Source: Actinomadura nitritigenes (GTDB taxonomy: Bacteria; Actinomycetota; Actinomycetes; Streptosporangiales; Streptosporangiaceae). From it: a DNA stretch of 64,000 nt. Shown here one piece after another: positions 46,184 to 54,606 of this stretch (the stretch's first letter is position 1; each line of letters starts with the position of its first letter). Location of the stretch: contig NZ_JAGEOK010000012.1 in the NCBI RefSeq assembly GCF_017573545.1, positions 186,001-250,000 on the forward strand, in the 5' to 3' direction. The notes below the pieces were generated by a model, which worked only from the letters and a program-made list of their open reading frames with translations, was not told the DNA's origin and ran no database searches. Both the position numbers and the translations under genes were made by a program.

Positions 46184-46189
46184 CCCGCG

Positions 46190-46229
46190 GCGTGTCGCCC
46201 TCGCGGCACCGCTCATGAGGGCGGCACGC
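46190..46229. terminator. Bidirectional terminator between fbiB and the solute-binding gene
   Basis: GCGTG-T-CGCCCTC pairs with GAGGGCG-G-CACGC, a 13-bp stem that includes one G-U pair, with a 14-nt loop. It fills the 47-nt gap between the two convergent stop codons. Confidence 0.75.
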
Positions 46230-46230
46230 C

Positions 46231-47247
46231 TCAGCGCCTCCAGGCGGAGAGAGCCCGGTCGATCTCCTCGGAGGTGGGGAGGCGGAGGGCGCGCGGCGGC
46301 GCGGCCGAGAGGCCGTGCTCGCGGGCGTAGGCGTCGCCGAACGTGCCGTCGGGGGCGCGGAAGCCGGCCTGCTGGAGCGCGTCGCGGGCGGACCGCGCGC
46401 CGAGCGCGTCGCCGAACGCGGCCGCCGCGTCGCGGTGCCGCCGGTCGCGGGCCGTGACCGCGTACGGGTGGTCGAGCAGGAGCGTGCCCTCGTCCGGGAC
46501 GATCGGCGTCACCGGGTTGGGGCGGTGCGCGCCGTTGTAGGCGATGGCGGCCTGCTCGGTGGTGACGGTGAGGGACCGGTCGAGGCGCCCGGCGGTGGTG
46601 AGCCCGGCGAGCACCGCGGCCGAACCGCCGGACGCGTCGTCCGCCGGGGACGGCGCGGCCCCGCGCAGGTCGCCGGCGACGTCGCCCGCCTTCCCGCCGA
46701 CCCGCTCGACGGCGAGCATCGCGACCATCCCGCTGGTGCCGACGGCCGGGTCCGCCGCCCTGCGGGCGAGGGCGACGCCGCCCGCCCTGTCCTTGAGCAG
46801 CAGCTTCCAGCTCATGGCGACGTGGTCGGCGGCGAACTCCTCGGCCACCGGCCGGGTCATGGCGAGCACCACGGGCGTCGCGGCGAGCGGCGTCCCGCCC
46901 GGCGGCACGTCCCCGCCGCCTGCGTCGTGGACGATGCCGAGCCACACCGACGACTCCGGCACCCAGGCGTCCGCGCGCCGCCGCAGCTCGGGACGGCGGG
47001 CGAACTCGGCGGGCGCGACGGCCGTCACGCGCGCGCGGACGCACCGTCCGCCGACGCGGTGCTCCTCCACGTTGAACCGGGCCGCGACGTCGCGCAGCGC
47101 CGGCGCGATCTCCGGCTGCGCGGCGACCGCGACGCGCACCGTCCCGCCCGCGCACGACGACGGCCCCGGCAGCAGGCCGAGCGCCCACGCGCCGCCGCCG
47201 GCGCCCGTCACGACGAGCAAGGCGGCCGCCCACACCTTCCACCTCAC
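46231..47247 (-). CDS. Extracellular solute-binding-like protein, orphan
   Basis: 338 residues with an N-terminal signal-anchor (VWAAALLVVTGAGGGAWALG) and the fold cues of class II periplasmic binding proteins: VRVAVAAQPEIAPALRDVAA, ADAWVPESSVWLGIV, TPVVLAMTRPVAEEFA and VPDEGTLLLDHPYAV. In many actinobacteria the same sensor-like part is fused to a von Willebrand A domain; here the protein ends after the binding domain. No lipobox is seen, so it may be secreted or anchored by the first helix. No permease or ATPase gene is nearby. GTG 47247 is the start; the fbiC gene is upstream on the same strand. Confidence 0.75.
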   Translation of the reverse strand: MRWKVWAAALLVVTGAGGGAWALGLLPGPSSCAGGTVRVAVAAQPEIAPALRDVAARFNVEEHRVGGRCVRARVTAVAPAEFARRPELRRRADAWVPESSVWLGIVHDAGGGDVPPGGTPLAATPVVLAMTRPVAEEFAADHVAMSWKLLLKDRAGGVALARRAADPAVGTSGMVAMLAVERVGGKAGDVAGDLRGAAPSPADDASGGSAAVLAGLTTAGRLDRSLTVTTEQAAIAYNGAHRPNPVTPIVPDEGTLLLDHPYAVTARDRRHRDAAAAFGDALGARSARDALQQAGFRAPDGTFGDAYAREHGLSAAPPRALRLPTSEEIDRALSAWRR

Positions 47248-47313
47248 CCGTCAGTCATACCGGAGCGGCGAGCCGCCGTCATGGGCGGTGCCCTGACGGC
47301 GGCTCGCCGCGGC

Positions 47314-49866
47314 TCAACGGGGGGTGAGGGTGAGGGTGGGGCGGCCGAAGTGGCCGATGCCGTCGGTCTTGCGGGCGGCTTCGAGGCGCTCGGCCGGGAC
47401 CTCGCCGTAGAGGGTGGTGCGCTGGCGGGCGGGGCGGCCCGCGCGCGCGGCGATCTCCTCCAGCTCGCTGATCGGCTTGAACGACCCGTTCTCCGACCCC
47501 GCCATCCGGCTGATGGTCTCCTCCATCAGCGTCCCGCCGAGGTCGTTGACGCCGCCCTTCAGCACCCGCGTGCACAGCTCGTCACCGAGCTTCACCCAGG
47601 ACGTCTGGATGTTGGAGATGGCGCCGTGCAGCAGGATCCGCGCCAGCGCGTGGACGGCCACGTTCTCCCGCACGGTCGGCCCCGGACGCGCGAGCCCGGC
47701 CAGGTAGATCGGCGAGTTGTGGTGGACGAACGGCAGCAGCACGAACTCGCTGAACCCGCCCGTCCGCTCCTGGATGGAGCGCAGCAGCTTGAGGTGCGCG
47801 ACCCAGTGCGCGGGGGTGTCGACGTGCCCGTACATCATCGTCGACGTCGTCGGGATGCCGATCTCGTGCGCGGTGGTGACGACCTCGACCCACTGGTCGG
47901 TGGGCAGCTTGCCCTTCGTCAGCACCCAGCGGACGTCGTCGTCGAGGATCTCGGCGGCCGTCCCGGGCAGCGAGTCGACGCCCGCCTCCTTCGCCGCCTC
48001 CAGCCACTCGCGGATGGACAGGTCGGTGCGGGACGCGCCGTTGACGACCTCCATCGGGCTGTAGGAGTGCAGGTGGATGCCAGGGGCGCGGCGCTTCACC
48101 TCGCGGGCGAGGTCGAAGTAGGCGGTGCCGGGCAGGTCCGGGTGGATGCCGCCCTGCATGCAGATCTCGGTGGCGCCCGCCTCCCACGCCTCGTCCACCC
48201 GGTCGCCGACCTGCTGGAGCGACAGCGTGTACGCGTCGGCGTCGGTGCGGCGCTGCGCGAACGCGCAGAACCGGCAGCCGGTGTAGCAGACGTTCGTGAA
48301 GTTGATGTTGCGGGTCACGACGTAGGTGACGTCGTCGCCGACCGTGTCGCGGCGCAGGTCGTCGGCCAGCTTCGCGAGCGCGTCCAGTTCGGGGCCGTCG
48401 GCGTGCAGCAGCGCGAGTGCCTCGTCGTCGGTCAGGCCGGCCGGGTCGCGCTCCGCGGCGGCGAGGGCGGCCTTGACGTCGGCGTCGAACCGCTCGGGGG
48501 CGGCCATCCGCTCCTTGAGGGCGTCCCAGTCGCCGTAGACCTCGTCGAAGTCGTCGCGCCGGTCGGACGTGCGGCCGGTCGTGTCGATCTCGGTGTGCAG
48601 GTCGGTGCGCCCGGACGCCTCGAACCCGCCGTCGGGCTCCTGCCACGGCCGGCCCTCCACGACGGCGTCCTCGCGGGCGAGCCCGGTCGCCGGGTCGGCC
48701 AGCGCGGACACGTGCCCGAGGAGCCGCGGGTCCAGCCACGGCTCGCCGCGCTTGACGTACTCCGGGTAGATCGTGAGGCGTTCGCGCAGCTCGAAGCCCG
48801 ACTCGCGGGTCCGCTCGGCCAGCTCGTCGATCTGCGGCCAGGGACGCTCGGGGTTCACGTGGTCCGGCGTCAGCGGGGAGACGCCGCCCCAGTCGTCGAT
48901 GCCGGCGCGCAGCATCAGGGCGTACTGGTCCGCCACCAGGTTCGGCGGCGCCTGAACGCGCGCCTTCGGCCCGAGGACGATCCGCGTCACCGCGATCGTC
49001 GCGGCGAGCTCCTCCAGTTCGGCGTCGGGCGTGTCCCGCATCTTGGTGTCCGGCTTCGCGCGGAAGTTCTGCACGATCACCTCCTGGACGGCGCCGTACT
49101 CGCGCATCGTCCGGCGGATCGCGAAGATCGCGTCCGCGCGCTCCTCGACGGTCTCGCCGATGCCGATGAGGATGCCGGTGGTGAACGGGACGTTCGTCCG
49201 GCCGGCGTCCTCCAGCACCCGCAGCCGGACGGCCGGGTCCTTGTCCGGCGAGCCGAAGTGCGGGCCGCCGCGCTCGCTGAACAGCCGCGTCGCGGTGGTC
49301 TCCAGCATCATCCCCATGGACGGCGCGACCGGCTTGAGCCGCTGGAAGTCGCGCCACGTCAGCACGCCGGGGTTCAGGTGCGGCAGCAGCCCGGTCTCCT
49401 CCAGCACGCGGATCGCCATCGCCCGCACGTAGGACAGCGTGTCGTCGTAGCCGTGCGCGTCGAGCCACTCGCGGGCCGGCTTCCACCGGTCCTCGGGCCG
49501 GTCCCCGAGCGTGAACAGCGCCTCCTTGCAGCCCATCGCCGCGCCCTGCCGCGCGATGTCGAGGACCTCGTCCGGGCTGAGGTACGGCGCGTCCAGCCGG
49601 TGCGGGACGGTCGCGAACGTGCAGTAGCCGCAGCGGTCCCGGCACAGCCGGGTCAGGGGGATGAAGACCTTGCGGCTGTAGGTGATGATCCCGGGACGTC
49701 CCGCCGCCGCGAGACCGGCGTCCCTGGTCCTCGCCGCGTAGGCGAGGAGATCGTCGAGCTGCGGGCCCCGGGCCCGCAGCAGCGTCGCGGCCTCGGACTG
49801 GTCGAGCGTCTTCCCGTCACGCGCACGGGCCAAGGCCCGCCTCACCGCGTTCTCAGTGGCCTCCAT
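47314..49866 (-). CDS. fbiC: F0 synthase FbiC (fused CofG/CofH, radical SAM)
   Basis: An 850-residue fusion enzyme that builds 7,8-didemethyl-8-hydroxy-5-deazariboflavin (F0), the chromophore of F420, from tyrosine and a ribityl-pyrimidine. The N-terminal CofG half has its cluster motif CRDRCGYC at C75/C79/C82; the C-terminal CofH half has CYTGCRFCAF near 525-533. Both SAM-binding GGIHPDLP-type and NEPR-like surroundings are present. Length and arrangement match mycobacterial FbiC. ATG 49866 is a clear start. Clustering with fbiA/fbiB means nearly all of F420 synthesis is encoded here. Confidence 0.97.
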   Translation of the reverse strand: MEATENAVRRALARARDGKTLDQSEAATLLRARGPQLDDLLAYAARTRDAGLAAAGRPGIITYSRKVFIPLTRLCRDRCGYCTFATVPHRLDAPYLSPDEVLDIARQGAAMGCKEALFTLGDRPEDRWKPAREWLDAHGYDDTLSYVRAMAIRVLEETGLLPHLNPGVLTWRDFQRLKPVAPSMGMMLETTATRLFSERGGPHFGSPDKDPAVRLRVLEDAGRTNVPFTTGILIGIGETVEERADAIFAIRRTMREYGAVQEVIVQNFRAKPDTKMRDTPDAELEELAATIAVTRIVLGPKARVQAPPNLVADQYALMLRAGIDDWGGVSPLTPDHVNPERPWPQIDELAERTRESGFELRERLTIYPEYVKRGEPWLDPRLLGHVSALADPATGLAREDAVVEGRPWQEPDGGFEASGRTDLHTEIDTTGRTSDRRDDFDEVYGDWDALKERMAAPERFDADVKAALAAAERDPAGLTDDEALALLHADGPELDALAKLADDLRRDTVGDDVTYVVTRNINFTNVCYTGCRFCAFAQRRTDADAYTLSLQQVGDRVDEAWEAGATEICMQGGIHPDLPGTAYFDLAREVKRRAPGIHLHSYSPMEVVNGASRTDLSIREWLEAAKEAGVDSLPGTAAEILDDDVRWVLTKGKLPTDQWVEVVTTAHEIGIPTTSTMMYGHVDTPAHWVAHLKLLRSIQERTGGFSEFVLLPFVHHNSPIYLAGLARPGPTVRENVAVHALARILLHGAISNIQTSWVKLGDELCTRVLKGGVNDLGGTLMEETISRMAGSENGSFKPISELEEIAARAGRPARQRTTLYGEVPAERLEAARKTDGIGHFGRPTLTLTPR

Positions 49867-50123
49867 GCGGGCACTCTATGCCAATCGTCATATTTTGCGA
49901 TGCGGCGGGGGCCCGAAAACCGGCGATCACCCCGATACAGCCCGCCCCGCTCCCGGACTATTCCCGCGAGGACCCCCCAACTCGGGATGTAGCGGAACTT
50001 AATGAATGCGTCGAGAAAGAGTCGCTGGTCCTCAATGTTGGACTGAGTCAAGCTATGAGTGCGAGAGGGTCGTCCCCCCGGGCGGAACCGCCGCCGCACG
50101 GCCCTCGCCGAAGGAACAGTCCC

Positions 50124-50495
50124 ATGCTGGTCATGCTCGCGATCATCGTCGTGCTCGCCGTCCTCGCGCCCGTCTTCGGCGCCGACACCCGCGACGGCCT
50201 CAACTGGACCCCGGGCAGTGCCCACCTGCGCCGCCCTCGGCGTCGGGCGCTGGACGCCCTCCTTCAACGGGCGTCGCGGCGATCGCTGCATCGCTCCGAC
50301 TCGCCTGGCGGCTCGCTGCGCGATCAGGTTCTCGCGGGCTCGAACCTGCCTTCGGGCGCGGTCGCGACGCTCAGTACCGGCGCTGGCCGGGGCGACGCGG
50401 GCGATGCGCGGGTCAGAAGCTCCGGTAGTCGCGGACGGGAAGGCGCGGGCCGCGCCGCGGAGGCCGCGCACCGGACGATTCCAGCAGCCGGGTGA
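50124..50495 (+). CDS. Small one-helix membrane protein, extended or frameshifted C-terminus
   Basis: MLVMLAIIVVLAVLAPVFGA then DTRDGLNWTPGS is a pattern I remember in small actinobacterial membrane peptides, where the protein ends shortly afterwards. Here the frame continues for about 90 more residues of unlike composition to 50495, passing through an inverted repeat and overlapping the convergent glycosylase gene by 83 nt. ATG 50124 has AAGGAA upstream. The first ~35 codons look real; the rest may result from a frameshift or loss of the normal stop. Function unknown. Confidence 0.45.
   Translation: MLVMLAIIVVLAVLAPVFGADTRDGLNWTPGSAHLRRPRRRALDALLQRASRRSLHRSDSPGGSLRDQVLAGSNLPSGAVATLSTGAGRGDAGDARVRSSGSRGREGAGRAAEAAHRTIPAAG
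50281..50325. repeat. Imperfect inverted repeat with REP-like composition
   Basis: GATCGC at 50281-50286 mirrors GCGATC at 50320-50325, with further pairing inside (GCTGCATCGC against GGCTCGCTGC). The sequence of alternating TCGCTGC and CGCCTGGCGG resembles extragenic palindromes that recur in some actinomycete genomes. Only one copy is seen in this window. Confidence 0.4.
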
Positions 50496-51357
50496 CCCGG
50501 TGCCGATGCCCCGCGTACGGCGCCAGGAGCTCCAGCATCCCGTCGTCGTCGACCTTGCGGCCCGCCAGCGCCCAGCCGACCAGGCCGGGCAGGTTGTAGT
50601 CGCCGACGGAGACGGCGTCGGGATCGCCCGCCGCCCGCTGCCGGACCTCCGCCGCCGTCCAGACCCCGACGCCCGGCAGCGTCCGCAGCCGGGCCTCGGC
50701 CGAATCGTCCTCCAGCCGGGCGGCGACCCGGGCCGCGCCGATGATGGTCCGGGCCCGGACCGCCTCCAGGCCGGACCGGTGCCACTCCCACGACGGGATC
50801 CGGACCCACACCGCGGGCGGCGGCGGGACCAGCAGCCGCAGCGCGGCGGGCGCGCCCGGCGCCGGCTCGCCGAACCGGCGCAGCAGGTACCCCCAGGCCC
50901 GCCACGCCTCCTGCGCGAGGACCTTCTGCTCCATCACCGCCGGGACGAGCGCCTCGAACACCCGGTTCGTCCGGCCGATCCGCAGCCCCGGCCGCAGTAG
51001 CGCCTGCCGCCGCACGATCTCGTGGTGCGCCTCGAACCCCTCCGGTTCGTCGGACGCCCCGAGCAGGTCCGGCAGGCCGTGCAGCAGCCACTCGGCGCCC
51101 GGACCCCACGCCCGCCCCTCGACGGCCGCGCCGCTGCGGCGGATCCGCAGCGTGCCCGGGCCCTCCGGGGTGAAGGACGCGCGCCAGACCGTCCCGTCCC
51201 GCTCCACCCGGAACGCCGGATCGTGATGGCCGCGCCGGTGCGGCCCCAGCGTCGCCCCCACGTCGACCTCGAACCCCGGCGCCCACACCCGCCGCAGGCC
51301 CCCGGCGGCGCGACCCGGCAGCGGCCCGGACGCGACGCCCGCCGCGCCGTCAGGCAT
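50413..51357 (-). CDS. AlkA-type DNA-3-methyladenine glycosylase (HhH-GPD)
   Basis: 314 residues. The helix-hairpin-helix reads LPGVGVWTAAEV, followed after about 20 residues by the catalytic Asp in VSVGDYNLPG, the order found in AlkA and other HhH-GPD enzymes. The N-terminal ~100 residues form an AlkA_N-like beta domain. It would remove alkylated purines. ATG 51357 overlaps the end of the guanylyltransferase gene by 8 nt, so it is co-transcribed with a sugar gene despite the unrelated role. A conserved Tyr/Trp pair (WEWHRSG) lies in the base-binding part. Confidence 0.9.
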   Translation of the reverse strand: MPDGAAGVASGPLPGRAAGGLRRVWAPGFEVDVGATLGPHRRGHHDPAFRVERDGTVWRASFTPEGPGTLRIRRSGAAVEGRAWGPGAEWLLHGLPDLLGASDEPEGFEAHHEIVRRQALLRPGLRIGRTNRVFEALVPAVMEQKVLAQEAWRAWGYLLRRFGEPAPGAPAALRLLVPPPPAVWVRIPSWEWHRSGLEAVRARTIIGAARVAARLEDDSAEARLRTLPGVGVWTAAEVRQRAAGDPDAVSVGDYNLPGLVGWALAGRKVDDDGMLELLAPYAGHRHRVTRLLESSGARPPRRGPRLPVRDYRSF

Positions 51358-52417
51358 CGGTGGAGAAGCGGACCGCCGTGGCCGGCAGCTCGATCCCCGG
51401 CCAGACGCGCAGCCCGCAGCACAGCTCGTTGCCGGGGCCGACCACCGCGCCGTCGCCGAGGATGACGCCGTCCAGCACCGCCCCGGGGCCGACGCGCGCG
51501 CCGCGGCTCAGCACCGAGTCGCGGACGGTCGCGCCCTCCGCGACGAACGAGTCGTCCAGCAGCACGCTGCCGATGACGGTGGCGCCCGCCTCGACCACGG
51601 CGCCGCGCCCGACCGTCGTGCCGCCCCGCACCACCGCGCCCGGCGACACCGTCGAACCGGCGAGGGCGAGCCGCTGGCCCGCCTCGCCCGGCATCGCCGG
51701 CGAGTCGATCCTGCCGAGGACGAGGTCGCAGGACCCGCGCACGAACGCCTCCGGCGTGCCGACGTCCAGCCAGTAGTCCGACTCGACATGCCCCATGACC
51801 ACGGCGCCGGAGGCGATCAGCGACGGGAACGTCTCCCGCTCCACCGAGACGACCTCGTCCTCGGCGATCGTGTCGATCGCCGAGCGCCGGAACACGTAGC
51901 AGCCCGCGTTGATCTGGTTCGTCACCGGATGGGACGTCTTCTCCAGGAACGCGGTGACGCGCCCCGCGCCGTCCGTCGGGACGCAGCCGAACCGGGTCGG
52001 GTCGTCCACCTCGGTGAGGTGCAGCGTCACCGCCGCGCCGGCGTTCTCGTGCACCTTCACCTGGGCGCGCACGTCGTGGCCGGACAGGATGTCGCCGTTG
52101 AGGATCAGCACCGGGTCGTCCGGGCCGCAGGTCAGCGCGCGCGCCGCGTTGCGGATCGCGCCGCCCGTGCCGAGCGGCTGCGCCTCGCTGACGTACACCA
52201 GGTCCACGCCGTATGCGCGCGGGCCGAACGCCGCCTCGAACATCTCCGCGCGGTAGGACGTCGCGAACACGATGCGCTCGACGCCGGCGGCGTGCGCGCG
52301 GGCCAGCTGGTGCGCCAGGAAGGCCACGCCGGCCGTGGGGAGCAGCGGCTTCGGGGTGGAGATCGTCAAGGGGCGCAGGCGCGTGCCCTGGCCTCCCACC
52401 AGGAGGATCGCTTCCAC
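51350..52417 (-). CDS. Mannose-1-phosphate guanylyltransferase-like nucleotidyltransferase
   Basis: 355 residues. The nucleotide-binding motif is LVGGQGTRLRPLTISTPKPL at 6-25; further marks are GTGGAIRNAA, LILNGDILSG and the acidic DYWLDVGTPEAF. The C-terminal part (about 245-340) is a left-handed beta-helix of hexapeptide repeats (VVRGGTTVGRGAVVEAGATV). This is the arrangement of the actinobacterial enzyme at Rv3264c, which makes GDP-mannose from GTP and mannose-1-P. The C-terminal repeat could also suit a glucose-1-P enzyme, so substrate is not certain. GTG 52417 is the start. Confidence 0.88.
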   Translation of the reverse strand: MEAILLVGGQGTRLRPLTISTPKPLLPTAGVAFLAHQLARAHAAGVERIVFATSYRAEMFEAAFGPRAYGVDLVYVSEAQPLGTGGAIRNAARALTCGPDDPVLILNGDILSGHDVRAQVKVHENAGAAVTLHLTEVDDPTRFGCVPTDGAGRVTAFLEKTSHPVTNQINAGCYVFRRSAIDTIAEDEVVSVERETFPSLIASGAVVMGHVESDYWLDVGTPEAFVRGSCDLVLGRIDSPAMPGEAGQRLALAGSTVSPGAVVRGGTTVGRGAVVEAGATVIGSVLLDDSFVAEGATVRDSVLSRGARVGPGAVLDGVILGDGAVVGPGNELCCGLRVWPGIELPATAVRFSTDA

Positions 52418-52454
52418 TCGGTTCCTTTCTCCACCACGGTCCTGGTGACGAAGC

Positions 52455-53639
52455 CTAGTGGGTGGCCGATGCCGGCCCGCGACCGTGGGACGCCTCGTGC
52501 TGCCGGACGGCCCGCTCGTAGGACGCCAGGTGCGCCTCGGCGGACGCCGTCCAGGTGAACTCCAGCGACCGGGTGTAGGCGGCCTCCGCCAGGCCGGCGC
52601 GGCGGGCCGGATCGCCGCTCAGCGCCGTCAGCGCCGACGCGATGCCCTCCGGGTCCGGCTCGGTGTAGGCGACCGCGTCGCCGCCGACCTCCGGCAGCGG
52701 CCCGCGCCGCGTCGTCAGGACGGGCGCGCCGCACGCCATCGCCTCCAGCACCGGCAGGCCGAACCCCTCCCCGCGGCTCGGCAGCGCCACCACCAGCGCG
52801 CCGCCGAAGAACCCGGGCAGCGACGGCCACGGCAGGTATCCCGGGCGCAGCACCCGCATCCGCGGCGGCACCGTCGCCATCGCCGCGTCGATCTCGTCGT
52901 CCCAGCCGCCGCCGCCCGCCAGGACCAGCGCCGGCGGGTCCTCCAGGCCGGAGCAGGCGCGCACCCAGCCTCGGATGAGGTTCGGGACGTTCTTGCGCGG
53001 CTCCAGCGCGCCCAGGTAGGCGACGTACGGGCGGCCGTGCAGGCCGAGCCGGTCGGAGACCTGCTTCACCTCCGCCTCGGACGGCCGGTGGAACACCTCG
53101 TGGTCGACGCCGTGGTAGGCCACGTCGATGTGCTCCGGGTCGGCGCCCAGCACCCGGACCAGTTCGTCCCGAGTCGCCCGCGACGGGACGATCAGCCGGG
53201 TCGCGCGGCGCGCCGCGGTGCGGGTCGCCGACTTGACGTAGGTGGTGCGGACCGGGTCGTGCACCTCCGGCTCCGCGAACAGCGTCACGTCGTGGATGGT
53301 CACCACCGTCGGCCGGACGGCGCTGACCGGCATCGTGTACGTCGGCAGATGGATCACGTCGGCCTCGACGCCGTCGGCGACGTGCGGCAGGCCGGTCTGC
53401 TCCCACGCCAGCCTGGTCGCGCGGTGCGCCAGCGCCGCCGGGCCCGCGACGATCCGGGCCCCGGGCGCGAGCTGCCCGTACCGCTTCTCGTCCGCGCGCT
53501 GGCACGCGACCGCGAGGTCCGCGCCGAGCGCGTGCAGGGCCGACAGCAGGCCGTCCACGTACCGTCCGAGCCCGCCCCTGTCTGCGGGTACCGCGGTGGC
53601 GTCGAGCAGGATCCGAGGCGCCACGGTCCACTCCCCCAT
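52455..53639 (-). CDS. Glycosyltransferase family 4 (GT-B)
   Basis: 394 residues: N-terminal ILLDATAVPADRGGLGRYVD, the central PRKNVPNLIRGW and the C-terminal PSRGEGFGLPVLEAMACGAP, with the catalytic E-x7-E seen in GEGFGLPVLE. These features define the mannosyltransferase-like branch of GT4. A GDP-mannose donor is likely given the guanylyltransferase gene 37 nt downstream. GTG/ATG at 53639 is the start; the other in-frame start would only shorten the first few residues. Cytoplasmic or peripheral membrane. Confidence 0.92.
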   Translation of the reverse strand: MGEWTVAPRILLDATAVPADRGGLGRYVDGLLSALHALGADLAVACQRADEKRYGQLAPGARIVAGPAALAHRATRLAWEQTGLPHVADGVEADVIHLPTYTMPVSAVRPTVVTIHDVTLFAEPEVHDPVRTTYVKSATRTAARRATRLIVPSRATRDELVRVLGADPEHIDVAYHGVDHEVFHRPSEAEVKQVSDRLGLHGRPYVAYLGALEPRKNVPNLIRGWVRACSGLEDPPALVLAGGGGWDDEIDAAMATVPPRMRVLRPGYLPWPSLPGFFGGALVVALPSRGEGFGLPVLEAMACGAPVLTTRRGPLPEVGGDAVAYTEPDPEGIASALTALSGDPARRAGLAEAAYTRSLEFTWTASAEAHLASYERAVRQHEASHGRGPASATH

Positions 53640-53804
53640 TCCGGCGCTTCCGCCGTAGTGGCGTAGATCACTCTTTACCGTTCGAGCCTACGCCCGCGAC
53701 CGGTCCGGGCGCGCGACCTCCGCGCCGCTCGCCGCCGCGAGTCATGGAGAGGCCCTACCCGAGCCCCCGAGCCCATACCTTTCTTCCTGGGCCCGTCCCC
53801 ACAC

Positions 53805-54509
53805 CTATCTCTTGCGCGCGTGCACCAGGACGATGCTGCCCTGCCGGTTCGGCGCGTTCCGGTCGGCGAGCGCGACCAGCGGCGCCAGCGGGGCCGCCGC
53901 GTTGAAGCCGACCTTCCCGCCGTACGTCGACAGCGACAGGTAGAGGCGCTCCGTCGCGGCCGTCCTGAACTGGTAGGAGTGCTGCACCAGGTCGAGGCCC
54001 CGCTCGTCCATCAGCTTGCGCAGGCTCTCGTGCGTGTAGGTGTGCTGCACGTGGTACTTCGCCTTGTGCGCGTCGCGCAGCTTCGGCCACGCGTCGGCCC
54101 GGCTCAGCACGTCGGCGGACATGAAGATCTCACCGCCGGGCTTCAGTACCCGCGCCATCTCGTCCAGGGACTTCCCGCCGTCGTCGAAGTGCTCGATCGC
54201 GCACACCGACAGGACCGCGTCGAACGAGGCGTCGCCGAACGGCAGCCGCAGCGCGTCGCACTCGATCAGCGCGGGCGCGTCGGCGAGCGTCCGGCCGTAC
54301 ACCATCTTGCCGCGCGCCAGGTCGATCGAGACCGCCTGGGCCCCGCGGCGGCGCGCGCGCCCCGCCCAGTAGCCGTCGCCGCCGGCGACGTCGAGGACCC
54401 GCTTGCCGCGCAGGTCCCGTCCCATCCAGGACAGCAGCGTCCCCGCCTCGCGGTACCGGCACACGTGCACCTGGTGCCCCATGAAGGCGACCACATCCGA
54501 GATTTTCAT
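53805..54509 (-). CDS. Class I SAM-dependent methyltransferase
   Basis: 234 residues. The SAM loop is VLDVAGGDGYWAGRARRRGA, followed by ECDALRLPFGDASFDAVLSV (motif II/III) and EMARVLKPGGEIFMSA. A longer insert with HVQHTYTHESLRKLMDERGL and a final AIPLAP-like segment follow. The substrate is probably a lipid or sugar because the neighbours are glycosyltransferases. ATG 54509 (MKISDVVAFM) is preferred to the TTG at 54518; a short GGGGAC precedes it. It diverges from the flippase-like gene. Confidence 0.85.
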   Translation of the reverse strand: MKISDVVAFMGHQVHVCRYREAGTLLSWMGRDLRGKRVLDVAGGDGYWAGRARRRGAQAVSIDLARGKMVYGRTLADAPALIECDALRLPFGDASFDAVLSVCAIEHFDDGGKSLDEMARVLKPGGEIFMSADVLSRADAWPKLRDAHKAKYHVQHTYTHESLRKLMDERGLDLVQHSYQFRTAATERLYLSLSTYGGKVGFNAAAPLAPLVALADRNAPNRQGSIVLVHARKR

Positions 54510-54594
54510 CGTCCCCAACTGTAGGGCGCGGCGGGCCGCGGCGCGGCCGAAGCGGCGCCGCGGGAGCCGCGGCGCGCCGGGATCCCGGTTCGCC

Positions 54595-54600
54595 TACGCT
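54595..54600 (+). promoter_or_regulatory. -10 element for the flippase-like gene (leaderless)
   Basis: TACGCT ends six bases before the GTG at 54607, with no ribosome site between, consistent with a leaderless transcript. The same hexamer and spacing precede the gene at 60378. Confidence 0.5.
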
Positions 54601-54606
54601 GGGCGC

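Noticed and set aside
46315..49992. 1,225-residue open frame on the plus strand
   Set aside because: Antisense to the solute-binding gene and fbiC; shadow composition, no domain and no ribosome site.
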